The notes under the pieces: generated by a model
Database searches by the model: none
What the model was told of the DNA's origin: nothing
The model's input: the letters and a program-made list of their open reading frames with translations, nothing else
Assembly: GCA_020846275.1 (NCBI GenBank)
Contig: JADLEG010000188.1
Coordinates: 1 to 64,000 of the forward strand
DNA length: 64,000 bases
Source: Alphaproteobacteria bacterium
GTDB taxonomy: Bacteria; Pseudomonadota; Alphaproteobacteria; JAEULC01
Direction of reading: 5' to 3'
Shown here: positions 1 through 8,870 of the stretch, piece after piece
How positions within the stretch are numbered: position 1 is the stretch's first letter
Layout: each line of letters opens with the position of its first letter
Position numbers and translations under genes: made by a program

Positions 1-37
1 CGGCCAGCGCGGAAAAGATCGCGATAAAATTCTCCAT
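1..37 (-). CDS. 5' end of a gene cut by the window edge
   Basis: On the minus strand an ATG at 37-35 opens a frame that reads MENFIAIFSALA to the edge of the window. It is preceded by TGGAGGGG about four bases upstream, a strong Shine-Dalgarno sequence, which is the main reason to believe it. Only 12 codons are visible and the product cannot be named. It lies downstream of, and in the same direction as, the molybdenum hydroxylase gene, so it may belong to the same transcript. Confidence 0.4.
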   Translation of the reverse strand, partial: MENFIAIFSALA

Positions 38-159
38 CGGCCCCTCCAGATGCTGGAAAGACCTTCAGAATCCATCCTCGACACCAATGCAAGGCCGCAC
101 CAACGCTCATATGCGATTCCCCTGCCCGCGAGGGGAGGGGGGACCCATTTCATGCAATG

Positions 160-2463
160 TCACGCCGCCGCCTGCCGGCCGCCATTGGCCGCGCGCCAGA
201 CGCGCTCGGGCGTGGCGGGCATGTCGATATGCTTGATGCCCAGCGCGTTGACGATGGCGTTGATGATCGCCGGCGGCGCGCCGATCGCGCCCGCTTCGCC
301 CGCGCCCTTGATGCCGAGCGGATTGGTCGTGCAGGGCTGGTTGTTCCACAGCACCGTGAAGCTCGGCACGTCGCTGGCGCGCGGCAGGGCGTAATCCATC
401 AGCGAGCCCGAGGTGAGCTGGCCGCTCTCGGAATCGTAGACCGTGCGCTCCAGCAGCGCCTGACCGACGCCCTGCGCCACGCCGCCATGCACCTGGCCGG
501 CCAGCAGCAGCGGATTGATGATGCGGCCGAAGTCGTCGACCATCGTCATGCGCAGCAGCGCGACCTGCCCGGTGTCGGGATCGACCTCCAGCTCGCAGAC
601 ATGGCAGCCGTTCGGGAAGGTCGCGGCCGGCGGGGTGAACTCGCCCAGCCCCTTCAGGTCGATCTTCTTCGCCCTGGCGCGCTTGGCGACCTCGAAGATG
701 CCGATGCTGCGGTCGGTGCCGGCGATGCGGAACTGGCCGTCCGCGAATTCGATGTCCGCCCTGGCCGCTTCCAGCGCATCGGCCGCCACGTCCTTGGCCT
801 TGGCGATCGTGTCGTCGATCGCGTTGTTGGTGGCGACGCCGCCCACGGGCAGCGCGCGCGAGCCGCCCGTGCCCATGCCGTAGTCGATCAGCGCCGTGTC
901 GCCCTGCACCACCTTGATGCTCTCCAGCGGCACGCCGAGGCCTTCGGACACGAGCTGGGAATAGGCGGTCTCGTGGCCCTGGCCGTTCGACTGGTTGCCG
1001 ATCATCAGCGCCACCGTCTCGTCGTCGTTGACGACAAGCGTCACCTTCTCGTTCGGCTGCCCGCCGCAGGCCTCGACATAGTAGGACATGCCGATGCCGC
1101 GCAACTTGCCCCGCGCCTTGCTGGCGGCCTTGCGGGCGGGGAACCCGGCCCAGTCCGCTTCCTTCATCGCCGTCGCCATCGCCGCGTTGAAGTCGCCGCT
1201 GTCATAAGTCAGGCCCATCGCCTGCTTGAACGGCATCGCCGCCCTGGGGATGAAGTTCTTGGCGCGCAGCGCGTCGGGCGTGGTGCCCAGCTCGATCGCC
1301 GCCAGGTCCACCAGCCGCTCGACCAGGTAGGCGGCCTCGGGCCGGCCGGCGCCGCGATAGGCGTCCACCGGCACGGTGTTGGTGGTCACGCACTTGACCG
1401 AAGCGTGCGCCGCCTTGAACGCGTAGACGCCGACCAGCAGCCCGGAGCCGCAGTCGGTCGGAATGAACGGCCCGTAGTTGGACAGGTAGGCGCCGAGGTT
1501 GGCGACGGTGCTGACCTTGATCGCCAGGAACCGGTTGTCGGCGTCCACGGCCAGCTCGGCATGCGAGACATGGTCGCGGCCCTGGGTATCGCACAGGAAG
1601 GATTCGCCGCGGTCCGCCGTCCAGCGCACCGGTCGGCCCACGCGCTTCGCCGCCCACAGCACCAGCACGTGCTCGACATAGGCGAAGATCTTCATGCCGA
1701 AGCCGCCGCCGACGTCGCCGGTCATCACCCGCATGTTCTTGACGTCAACGCCCAGCGCCTCGGCCATCTGGCCGGCGATGCCGTGCACGCCCTGGCTGCA
1801 GGTGCGCAGCGTGTAGCTGTTCGCCCTGGCGTCGTGCTCGCCGATCGCGGCGCGCGGCTCCATCGCATTGACGACGATGCGGTTGTTGACCAGGTCCAGC
1901 TTGACGATGCGCTTGGCCTTCTTGAACTCGGCCTCCACGGCCCCGGCGTTGCCCATCTGCCAGTCCAGCACCAGGTTGTTCTTGTATTGCGGCCAGATCC
2001 GCGGCGCGCCGGGCTTGAGCGCGCCGGCGGTGTCGACGATCGCGGGCAGCACCTCGTAGTCGACCTGGACCGCCTCGGCCGCGTCGCGCGCCTGCGCCAG
2101 AGTCTCGGCCACCACCAGCGCCACCGGATCGCCGACATGGCGCACGCGGTCGGACGCCAGGGCGTTGTGGTCGGGCTTGAACATCGTGCTGCCGTCGATG
2201 TTCTTGTAGTCGGTCTTGCAGTGGACGGCGCCGATCCGGTCGGCCGCCAGCTCCTTGGCGGTCAGCACGGCCAGCACGCCCGGCATGGCCCGGGCCGCGC
2301 CGGCGTCGAGACCCTTGATCGCGGCATGGGCATGCGGCGAGCGGAGAACGAAGGCGTGCGCCTGGCCCTTCAGGCTGATGTCGTCGGTGTACTGGCCGAT
2401 GCCCTTCAGCAGGCGCGCGTCCTCGACGCGGCGCACGGGCTGGCCCACGCCAAATTTCGCCAT
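160..2463 (-). CDS. Xanthine dehydrogenase/CoxL-family molybdopterin-binding subunit (form II type)
   Basis: A 767-residue molybdenum-cofactor subunit of the xanthine oxidase family, normally the large subunit of an aldehyde, purine or CO dehydrogenase complex. An N-terminal aldehyde oxidase hammerhead domain covers roughly residues 15-125 and the molybdopterin-binding domains follow. Visible cofactor motifs are GGGFGMK near residue 255, AYRGAGRPE near 370, and GAGEAG near the C-terminus holding the catalytic glutamate. The AYRGAGR loop is the form II signature; true CO dehydrogenase (form I) has AYRCSFR, so CO oxidation is unlikely. No FAD (CoxM) or 2Fe-2S (CoxS) subunit gene is seen beside it, so partners must be encoded elsewhere or beyond the left edge. 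The substrate cannot be told from sequence. The start is the ATG at 2463. Confidence 0.88.
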   Translation of the reverse strand: MAKFGVGQPVRRVEDARLLKGIGQYTDDISLKGQAHAFVLRSPHAHAAIKGLDAGAARAMPGVLAVLTAKELAADRIGAVHCKTDYKNIDGSTMFKPDHNALASDRVRHVGDPVALVVAETLAQARDAAEAVQVDYEVLPAIVDTAGALKPGAPRIWPQYKNNLVLDWQMGNAGAVEAEFKKAKRIVKLDLVNNRIVVNAMEPRAAIGEHDARANSYTLRTCSQGVHGIAGQMAEALGVDVKNMRVMTGDVGGGFGMKIFAYVEHVLVLWAAKRVGRPVRWTADRGESFLCDTQGRDHVSHAELAVDADNRFLAIKVSTVANLGAYLSNYGPFIPTDCGSGLLVGVYAFKAAHASVKCVTTNTVPVDAYRGAGRPEAAYLVERLVDLAAIELGTTPDALRAKNFIPRAAMPFKQAMGLTYDSGDFNAAMATAMKEADWAGFPARKAASKARGKLRGIGMSYYVEACGGQPNEKVTLVVNDDETVALMIGNQSNGQGHETAYSQLVSEGLGVPLESIKVVQGDTALIDYGMGTGGSRALPVGGVATNNAIDDTIAKAKDVAADALEAARADIEFADGQFRIAGTDRSIGIFEVAKRARAKKIDLKGLGEFTPPAATFPNGCHVCELEVDPDTGQVALLRMTMVDDFGRIINPLLLAGQVHGGVAQGVGQALLERTVYDSESGQLTSGSLMDYALPRASDVPSFTVLWNNQPCTTNPLGIKGAGEAGAIGAPPAIINAIVNALGIKHIDMPATPERVWRAANGGRQAAA

Positions 2464-2536
2464 GGCCTAAGCGGTGCTCCCTGGCAGCGATGTTCGATCG
2501 AGCGGCGGATGATAAGGAATTCGCGCCGTCCCGCAA

Positions 2537-3433
2537 TCAGGCCTTTTTGCCGGAATGCGCGTATTCCCAATAAAGCTCGCGCGCGCGCTTGAAGACCGGG
2601 CCGGGCTGCAGGTGGCGGTTCTCGACGCGGGTAACGGGCGTGACCTTGGCGTAGTTCCCGGTCGAGAACACCTCGTCGGCCTCCATCACGTCCTTCACCG
2701 TCACCGTGCGCTCCTCGGTCTGGACGCCGGCCTGGCGCAGCAGCTTGACCACGCGCTGGCGGGTGATGCCGTTGAGGAACGTGCCGTTGGCGATCGGCGT
2801 CGCCGCCACCCCGTCCTTCGCGATCCACAGGTTCGAGGTGGCGTATTCCGCCACATTGCCGTTGGCATCCAGCACGATGGCGTTGTCGAAGCCCTTCTCC
2901 TTCGCTTCGAACAGCGCGCGGCCGGCGTTGGGGTAGAGGCACGAGGCCTTGGCGTCGGTCGGCGCGGAATCCGGCGTCGGCCGGCGGAAGCGCGACACGC
3001 AGGCCGAGAATCCGTTGGGCGGGGGCAGCGGCGAGTCGGTCAGCACCAGCGCGAACACCGTGCTGGCGGGATCGGGCGCGACGAAGCCCTCCTCGGCGTA
3101 AAACATCGGCCGCACATAGAGCTCGGCGCCGGGGGCGAAGCGGCGGATGCCGTCCCAGCACAGCGCCTCGATCTCGCCGGCGCTCAGCATCGGCTTCAGG
3201 CCGAGGGAGATCGCCGAGCGGATCGCGCGCTGGCAGTGCTGGTCGAGATCGGGGGCCACGCCCGCGAAGGCGCGCGCGCCGTCGAACACGACCGAACCCA
3301 GCCACGCCGCATGCGTGCTGGCGCGCATCAGCGCGGGATTGTCGTCGCGCCACTTGCCGTCGATGTAGGTCCACGACTTGCGTTCGGCCGACGATAGCGG
3401 CTTGCCCGCGGCGGGCGCGGCATGGCTGGACAT
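2537..3433 (-). CDS. Class IV (branched-chain/D-amino acid type) aminotransferase
   Basis: A 298-residue PLP-dependent fold-type IV aminotransferase, close to IlvE and D-amino acid transaminases. The N-terminal YIDGKW, the FDGARAF segment around residue 50 and the lysine in DAKAS (Lys162, the expected Schiff-base residue) support the family. GTFLNGITRQRV near residue 220 matches the phosphate-binding region. These enzymes move an amino group between a branched-chain or related amino acid and 2-oxoglutarate. It lies 73 bases upstream of the molybdenum hydroxylase gene in the same orientation and may share its transcript. Whether it is the biosynthetic IlvE or a specialised paralogue is not decidable here. 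Confidence 0.85.
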   Translation of the reverse strand: MSSHAAPAAGKPLSSAERKSWTYIDGKWRDDNPALMRASTHAAWLGSVVFDGARAFAGVAPDLDQHCQRAIRSAISLGLKPMLSAGEIEALCWDGIRRFAPGAELYVRPMFYAEEGFVAPDPASTVFALVLTDSPLPPPNGFSACVSRFRRPTPDSAPTDAKASCLYPNAGRALFEAKEKGFDNAIVLDANGNVAEYATSNLWIAKDGVAATPIANGTFLNGITRQRVVKLLRQAGVQTEERTVTVKDVMEADEVFSTGNYAKVTPVTRVENRHLQPGPVFKRARELYWEYAHSGKKA

Positions 3434-3533
3434 GGCTCTTATTCCCTCGAATGGCGTATTGGACGGAAGCTTAGCCGGTGACGGCTGCGGGCGAAAGCCG
3501 GCCGCCGGCGCGACGAAGAGGAGAGCGCCGCCG

Positions 3534-4202
3534 CTACGTCCGCCACCACAGCCGCATCAGGTTGAACACGCAGTTGCGGAACGTGTCGGTCTCGGGCGCC
3601 TGCGGCGCGGTGCGCTCAAGGAACTCCTTGACCTCGCCCATGTCGACCAGGATGCGGCGCTGGCGCTCGTCGGGAATGTAGCTTTCGACCCAGGAGACGG
3701 CGGCGCGGCGCGATCCCCGGGTCACCGCGGCCACGTGGTGGAGGCTGGTGGTGGGATAGACCACAGCGTCCCCCGCCGCATGCTTGGCGCGCACCTCGCC
3801 ATACCCCGAGGTCAGCACCAGCTCGCCGCCGTCATAGGTGTCGGGCTCGCTGAGCCAGAGCGTGAACGAGATGTCGGCGCGCAACTGGCCGTTGTTGAGG
3901 AAGGGCGCGTCGACGTGGTTGCCGTAGAACATGCCGACGTCGTAGCGGTTGTAGGTCGGCGGGCCGATCAGGCGCGGAAAGGCGAACCCCATGAAGTCCG
4001 GGTTGCGCGTCAACGCCTGCACCACGATCTGGTCCAGCCGCTTCTTGATCTCCGGTCGCCGCTCGAACTGCAGGTTGTTCTTGACCTCGCGCGCGCGTCC
4101 GCTGGCGGTGGCGGCGCCGTCCTCGAACTTTCCTTCCGCCATGATCTCGAAGATCTGGCGGATCTCGTCCTTCGACAGCAGGCCCTTGATGTGGCGCATC
4201 AT
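3534..4202 (-). CDS. Fe(II)/2-oxoglutarate-dependent PKHD-type hydroxylase (PiuC/YbiX family)
   Basis: A 222-residue member of the Fe(II)- and 2-oxoglutarate-dependent prolyl 4-hydroxylase fold. The HVD iron-binding pair near residue 100, the second histidine in TSLHHVAAV and the arginines of RGSRRAAVSW, which bind 2-oxoglutarate, are all visible. PiuC/YbiX homologues are often linked to iron uptake, but no siderophore receptor lies nearby. I chose the ATG at 4202 over the upstream in-frame codon at 4256 because CCGGAGGG lies nine bases before it and the family normally starts at this point. It is divergent from the DUF952 gene with a promoter region of under 80 bases. Confidence 0.87.
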   Translation of the reverse strand: MMRHIKGLLSKDEIRQIFEIMAEGKFEDGAATASGRAREVKNNLQFERRPEIKKRLDQIVVQALTRNPDFMGFAFPRLIGPPTYNRYDVGMFYGNHVDAPFLNNGQLRADISFTLWLSEPDTYDGGELVLTSGYGEVRAKHAAGDAVVYPTTSLHHVAAVTRGSRRAAVSWVESYIPDERQRRILVDMGEVKEFLERTAPQAPETDTFRNCVFNLMRLWWRT

Positions 4203-4275
4203 CGATCCATGCCCTCCGGTTCCGCGGATTGTCGGGGCTGGGCGGGGAGCGGGCAAGCGCTGTATGGTCGCAGCA

Positions 4276-4641
4276 ATGACTGCTGCGCCGCGCTACGTTT
4301 ACAATCTCTGCCGCCGCCCGGACTGGGACGCCGCCGTCGCCGCGGGCGAATATCGCGGCTCGGCCGACGACCGGCGCGACGGGTTCATCCATTTCTCGAC
4401 CGCCGCCCAGGTCGCGGAAAGCGCGGCCAAGCACCGCGCCGGGGTCGCGGACCTGCTGCTGCTGACCGTGGAGGCCGCCGTGCTGGGCGCCGCGCTGCGC
4501 TGGGAGACATCGCGCGGCGGCCAGCTTTTTCCGCACCTCTACGGAGCGCTGCCGGTCGCGTCGGTCCTGCGGGTCGATGCCCTGGCGCTGGGCCCGGACG
4601 GGCGGCACGTCTTCCCGGCCCTTAACCACGATCGCCGCTAG
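4276..4641 (+). CDS. DUF952 family protein
   Basis: A 121-residue protein of the DUF952 family, whose function is unknown. The family pattern is recognisable: a YNLCRRPDWDAA start, then the DGFIHFSTAAQV motif near residue 40, and RGGQLFPHLYGALP near residue 80. The start was placed at ATG 4276 because family members begin just before the tyrosine-rich first strand; ATG 4264 is an in-frame alternative. No membrane segment or signal peptide is present, so it is probably cytosolic. Confidence 0.8.
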   Translation: MTAAPRYVYNLCRRPDWDAAVAAGEYRGSADDRRDGFIHFSTAAQVAESAAKHRAGVADLLLLTVEAAVLGAALRWETSRGGQLFPHLYGALPVASVLRVDALALGPDGRHVFPALNHDRR

Positions 4642-4728
4642 CGCCGGGGCGCGAACGCCTTCCCTTGGCCGGCCCAAGCTGCTAATCCTAACAACCCTTT
4701 GAGCCGCCCCGAGGATTTCCGCCAGCCC

Positions 4729-5952
4729 ATGTCGGTGCTGTCGCATATCGCGCTGTTCATCACCTACGCCCTGGTCTCCGGGGCGATTTTCGTGGTGCCG
4801 GACGTGTTCCCCAATGTCGACGCCGCCAAGGCGTGGACGGTGGCGGTCTTCGTCTTCATGGTCGGCGCGCTGATCCACGAGGTGATGGCGCGCCGCGCGC
4901 GCGAGGACCAGTTCCTGCGCCGCATCGGCACGACAAGGCGCGAGTTGCAGGAACTGCGCACCGAGCTCGGCAAGGCGCGCGAGGAGGCCAAGCGCGTGCA
5001 CGACGCGATGGATGTGGCCGGCCAGGCGCCGGCGGGCGCGACCCCGGCCGGCGGCCGCAACATCGAGACCGTGGTGGCCGAGGTCAAGGTGCTGCAGTCG
5101 CTGATCGAGCAGCTTTATGCCCGCAACGTCCACTTGCCGCCCGGCGGCCGCAAGGGCCTGAGCGCCGTGGTGCCGCCGGACGAGGTGGCCGGCCCGGGCG
5201 ACCTGGCGGCCGGCGACATGCTGGAGCTGGTGCGCGATGCGCTGCGCCGCGACAGGGTCGATCTCTTCCTGCAGCCGATCGTCAGCCTGCCGCAGCGCAA
5301 GCACCGCTTCTACGAATGCTTCTCGCGCATCCGCACGGCCGAAGGCGCCTTGATCCAGCCGCAGGAATACATGGAGATCGCCGAGCGCGCCGGGCTGATG
5401 GCGGCGATCGACAACCTGCTGCTGTTCCGCAGCGTGCAGCTCCTGCGCAAGACCCAGCGCGGCAAGATGGATGTCGGGTTCGTCTGCAACATCTCGCCGC
5501 ACACGCTTTCGGATTCGATCTTCCTCAGCGAGTTCGTGACCTATATCGAGGAACACGCCGACCTGGCGCCGAAGCTGGTGCTGGAATTCCCGCTCAAGGA
5601 CTTCATGGCGCACGACGCGGCAACCGCCCAGGCGCTGACGCGGTTCCTCCAGCTGGGCGTCCGCTTCTCGATCGACCAGGTGGATACGCTGAAGCTGGAC
5701 ACCGACGCCATGGCGCGCCGCGGCGTGCGCTTCGTCAAGATTCCCGCCTCGACCCTGCTCAACGAGATCCGGCTCGACAGCCCGTCCGTCGATCCGCGGG
5801 TGCTGAAGGACGCGCTCGATCGCGCCGGCATCGACTTGATCGTCGAGAAGGTCGAGTCGGAGAGCGACCTGATCGAGTTGTTGGATTTCCAGATCGATTT
5901 CGGCCAGGGCTTCCTGTTCGGCGAGCCGCGGATCGCGAAGGAAAAGGGCTGA
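4729..5952 (+). CDS. TipF-like membrane protein with degenerate EAL domain
   Basis: A 407-residue protein with two N-terminal membrane helices (about residues 5-26 and 35-53), a coiled coil to about residue 95, and a C-terminal EAL domain from about residue 165. This order matches TipF, the c-di-GMP receptor that positions the flagellum in Caulobacter. The EAL motif is changed to ECF (YECFSRIR) and the DDFGTG loop is replaced by SIDQVDTLKLD, while LEFP, the VKIPAS lysine and QGFLFG are kept. This suggests c-di-GMP binding rather than hydrolysis. No flagellar gene lies nearby. ATG 4729 is preferred to a TTG at 4699 because GAGGAT precedes it. The next gene starts 7 bases downstream, so they are likely cotranscribed. 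Confidence 0.78.
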   Translation: MSVLSHIALFITYALVSGAIFVVPDVFPNVDAAKAWTVAVFVFMVGALIHEVMARRAREDQFLRRIGTTRRELQELRTELGKAREEAKRVHDAMDVAGQAPAGATPAGGRNIETVVAEVKVLQSLIEQLYARNVHLPPGGRKGLSAVVPPDEVAGPGDLAAGDMLELVRDALRRDRVDLFLQPIVSLPQRKHRFYECFSRIRTAEGALIQPQEYMEIAERAGLMAAIDNLLLFRSVQLLRKTQRGKMDVGFVCNISPHTLSDSIFLSEFVTYIEEHADLAPKLVLEFPLKDFMAHDAATAQALTRFLQLGVRFSIDQVDTLKLDTDAMARRGVRFVKIPASTLLNEIRLDSPSVDPRVLKDALDRAGIDLIVEKVESESDLIELLDFQIDFGQGFLFGEPRIAKEKG

Positions 5953-5959
5953 CTCCGGG

Positions 5960-6835
5960 ATGCGGCCGCCGGCCTTTGTCCCCGGCGTCGGCGCGCTTGC
6001 CGGACGCTACGACGGATTCATCCTGGACATGTGGGGCGTGCTGCACGACGGCCAGCACCCCTATCCCGGCGCGGTCGACTGCCTCGAGCGGCTGAAGCGG
6101 CTCGGCAAGCGCCTGGTGGTGCTGTCGAACGCGCCGCGCCGCGTCGAGGTCGCGCTGCACCGCATGGCCGAGATCGGCTTGCCGCCCGCGCTGCTCGACG
6201 GCGCGATGACGTCGGGCGAGGACGCCTGGCGCCACCTGAAGGCGCGCGACGACCCTTGGTACGCCCGGCTTGGCCGCGCCTGTTTCCATCTGGGCCCGCT
6301 GCGCGACAAGGGCATGCTGGAAGGCCAGGACATCGAGGTCGTGCCCGACATCGCGGCGGCCGAGTTCGTCCTGTGCACCGGGGCGGATCGCGACGACGAC
6401 AAGGTCGAGACCTATGCGGCGCTGCTCGGCCGCGCGCGGGAGCGGGGCCTGCCGATGATCTGCGCCAACCCCGACCTGGTGGTGGTCCATCGCGGCCGGC
6501 TGGCGATCTGCGCCGGGTCGCTGGCGCAGCACTACGAGACGATCGGCGGCGAGGTGCGCTGGCACGGCAAGCCGCATCGGCCCATCTACGATACCTGCTT
6601 CGACATGCTGGGCATCGCCGACCGGCGGCGCATCCTGGCCGTCGGAGATTCCTTCCGCACCGACCTGGCCGGCGCGCAAGGGGCGGGCATCGACGGGCTG
6701 TTCGTGGCCGGCGGCATCCATGGCGAGGAACTTGGCGCCGCGCCGGGCGAGCATCCCGACCTCGACCGGTTGACGCGGCTCATCGTCGACAGCGGCATCT
6801 GCCCGGCGGCGGTGGTGCCGTCGTTCCTGTGGTAG
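5960..6835 (+). CDS. HAD-superfamily hydrolase, class IIA (TIGR01459 type)
   Basis: A 291-residue HAD-type phosphatase. Motif I is FILDMWGVLHDG near residue 22, with the nucleophile and acid/base aspartate positions occupied by Asp and Val-Leu-His-Asp as in the NagD-like subclass. Motif II is VVLSNAPRR near residue 60 and motif IV is VGDSFRTDLAGA near residue 228. A large IIA cap domain lies between them. Many alphaproteobacteria carry this TIGR01459 type and its substrate is not settled. It starts 7 bases after the TipF-like gene. Confidence 0.85.
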   Translation: MRPPAFVPGVGALAGRYDGFILDMWGVLHDGQHPYPGAVDCLERLKRLGKRLVVLSNAPRRVEVALHRMAEIGLPPALLDGAMTSGEDAWRHLKARDDPWYARLGRACFHLGPLRDKGMLEGQDIEVVPDIAAAEFVLCTGADRDDDKVETYAALLGRARERGLPMICANPDLVVVHRGRLAICAGSLAQHYETIGGEVRWHGKPHRPIYDTCFDMLGIADRRRILAVGDSFRTDLAGAQGAGIDGLFVAGGIHGEELGAAPGEHPDLDRLTRLIVDSGICPAAVVPSFLW

Positions 6836-6876
6836 GATTGCGCCGCGACCAGCACGGGGCGAGGAACGCCTAGAGC

Positions 6877-8682
6877 ATGGCCGAACGCAGTTGGACGTGG
6901 TCTTTCGATACCCCGCCGGAGGCCGTGTGGACGGCGATGGCGGACACGGCACGTTTCAACGAGGCCGCCGGCCTGCCCAAGCATGCGATCATCGAGACGC
7001 CGCGCCCCGACGGGTCGGTCGAGTATGTCGGCAGGGGCAAGCAGGGCCCGTTCGAGCTGGTCTGGCGCGAGCACCCGGTCAACTGGGTCCACGCGCGCTG
7101 GTTCGAACACCGCCGCAGCTTCCTGAAGGGGCCGCTCAGCGAGATATGCGCCACGTTCCGGATCACGGCCGAGGGGCAGGGGAGCCGGGGCGTCTACACG
7201 CTGCGGGCCGAGCCCGCCAACATCGTCGGCCGGCTGATCCTCGCCACGGCGTTCTTCCCCGGCACCGAGCGCAATTTCGGCCGCCTGGCGCGCGAGGCGA
7301 ACGAATTCGCCAAGGGGCGGATCGACCATCCGTTCCAGGTGCCGCCGCCGGCCCTGCCCGAGGGCGCGCGCGACCGCGCCGCGCGCATTGCCGCCGAGAT
7401 CGAAGCCACACCCAACGGCCACGGGCTGGCGAAGCGCCTGGCCGACTACGTGCTGGAGGCGACCGAAGTCGATCTGTGGACCGTGCGCCCGCTGGCCCTG
7501 GCGCGGCGCTGGAACGTGCCCGAGCGCCACGCGATCGAATCGTGCCTGCAGGCGGTGCGCGCGGGCCTGCTGCAACTGCGCTGGGATATACTCTGCCCGC
7601 GCTGCCGCGTCGCCAAGTCGCGTTGCGCCGGGCTCGACCAGTTGCCGCGCGGCGCCCATTGCGCGACCTGCAACATCGACTACGACCGCGACTTCACGCG
7701 CAACGTCGAGGCCAGCTTCGCCCCGTCGCCGACCATCCGCCCGATCGCCAGCGGCGAGTACTGCCTGTTCGGGCCGATGAGCACGCCGCACATCAAGGTT
7801 CACGTGACGGTGCCGGCCGGCGCCAGCCGCGCGATCGAGGCCGACCTGCCGGCGGGCCCCTATCGCCTGCGCACGCTCGAGCCCGGCCCGGAAAGCGCGA
7901 TCGACTGGGCGGGCGGCGGCTTCCCCGCGCTCGTGCTCGACGACCGGGCGATCGCCGCGGGGCCGGCCGGCGCGCCCGGACGGATCGACCTCGTCAACCG
8001 CAGCGGGCGGGAGCGCACCTTCATCGTCGAGGACCGCAGGTGGGTCAGGGACGCGCTGACCGCCGACCGCGTGACATCGATGCAGGCGTTCCGCGACCTG
8101 TTCTCGGACGCGGTGCTGCGGCCGGGCGACGACGTGGCGATCGGCCGCGTCGCGCTGATGTTCACCGACCTCAAGGGCTCGACCGGGCTCTACCAGCGCA
8201 TCGGCGATGCGCGCGCCTTCCGTCTCGTGCGCGAGCATTTCGCCTTCCTGGCCGAGACGGTGCGCGCGCACGACGGCGCCATCGTCAAGACCATCGGCGA
8301 CGCGGTGATGGCGAGCTTCGTCAGGCCCGCCGACGCGGTCGCGGCCGCACTGGCCGTGCAGCGCCAGGTCGCCGCGTTCAACCAGGCCCACCGCGGCGAT
8401 TCCGGCGACGAGGATGACGGCATCGTCATCAAGATGGGCGTCCATTGCGGCCCCTGCATCGCCGTCACCCTCAATGACCGCATCGACTACTTTGGCGGCA
8501 CCGTCAACATGGCCGCGCGCCTGCAGGGCCAGTCGCGGGGCGGCGACGTCGTGCTCTCCGAGGCGATCGTCGCCGATCCCGAGGTGCAGGCGGTGATCGC
8601 GACGCTTGGCGCCGCCGAGGAACATGCGCGGCTCAAAGGCTATGCGGCGGACGTGGCGTATTGGCGCCTGGCCATGCCCTAG
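6877..8682 (+). CDS. SRPBCC-like / zinc-ribbon / class III nucleotide cyclase fusion
   Basis: A 601-residue soluble protein. The first 150 residues look like an SRPBCC (START-like) ligand-binding domain (WSFDTPPEAVWTAMADTARFNE). A middle region of the DUF5939 type carries two cysteine pairs (CPRC, then CATC about 25 residues later near residue 260) that resemble a zinc ribbon. The C-terminal class III cyclase domain, about residues 420-600, has intact metal sites (MFTDLKGST and TIGDAVM), the lysine before TIGD, and the NMAARL Asn-Arg pair, so it should be active. The product is probably cAMP. No transmembrane segment is visible. Input is presumably a small hydrophobic ligand or metal status, which is inference. 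Confidence 0.82.
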   Translation: MAERSWTWSFDTPPEAVWTAMADTARFNEAAGLPKHAIIETPRPDGSVEYVGRGKQGPFELVWREHPVNWVHARWFEHRRSFLKGPLSEICATFRITAEGQGSRGVYTLRAEPANIVGRLILATAFFPGTERNFGRLAREANEFAKGRIDHPFQVPPPALPEGARDRAARIAAEIEATPNGHGLAKRLADYVLEATEVDLWTVRPLALARRWNVPERHAIESCLQAVRAGLLQLRWDILCPRCRVAKSRCAGLDQLPRGAHCATCNIDYDRDFTRNVEASFAPSPTIRPIASGEYCLFGPMSTPHIKVHVTVPAGASRAIEADLPAGPYRLRTLEPGPESAIDWAGGGFPALVLDDRAIAAGPAGAPGRIDLVNRSGRERTFIVEDRRWVRDALTADRVTSMQAFRDLFSDAVLRPGDDVAIGRVALMFTDLKGSTGLYQRIGDARAFRLVREHFAFLAETVRAHDGAIVKTIGDAVMASFVRPADAVAAALAVQRQVAAFNQAHRGDSGDEDDGIVIKMGVHCGPCIAVTLNDRIDYFGGTVNMAARLQGQSRGGDVVLSEAIVADPEVQAVIATLGAAEEHARLKGYAADVAYWRLAMP

Positions 8683-8777
8683 CTCCGGGCAGGTGCGGCC
8701 CGTGGCCCGCCATCTGCAAAGCTCGAATTCCGCGACATCCGGCCCACCCAGACCGGGGGGCTTGTTACCAATAAGTG

Positions 8778-8803
8778 AATATTGCATAGTCACGCGCAAT
8801 ATT
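8778..8803. promoter_or_regulatory. Perfect 8-bp inverted repeat, candidate operator before the PAP2 gene
   Basis: AATATTGC (8778-8785) and GCAATATT (8796-8803) form perfect arms around a 10-base spacer. The stretch is far more AT-rich than its surroundings and lies directly before the lipid/glycan gene cluster. The symmetry fits a dimeric transcription factor site. No regulator gene is adjacent, so the factor is unknown. Confidence 0.45.
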
Positions 8804-8870
8804 AGGAATGGCTCGGGCTCCGGACGGGCGGCAGAGGCCGTGCCGGTATCGGCGCCAACACGGAACGGGC

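Noticed and set aside
160..2463. Aerobic CO dehydrogenase
   Set aside because: The active-site loop is AYRGAGR (form II), not AYRCSFR, and no CoxM or CoxS genes are present.
157..2592. 811-codon open frame on the plus strand
   Set aside because: Antisense to the molybdenum hydroxylase gene, which has all cofactor motifs.
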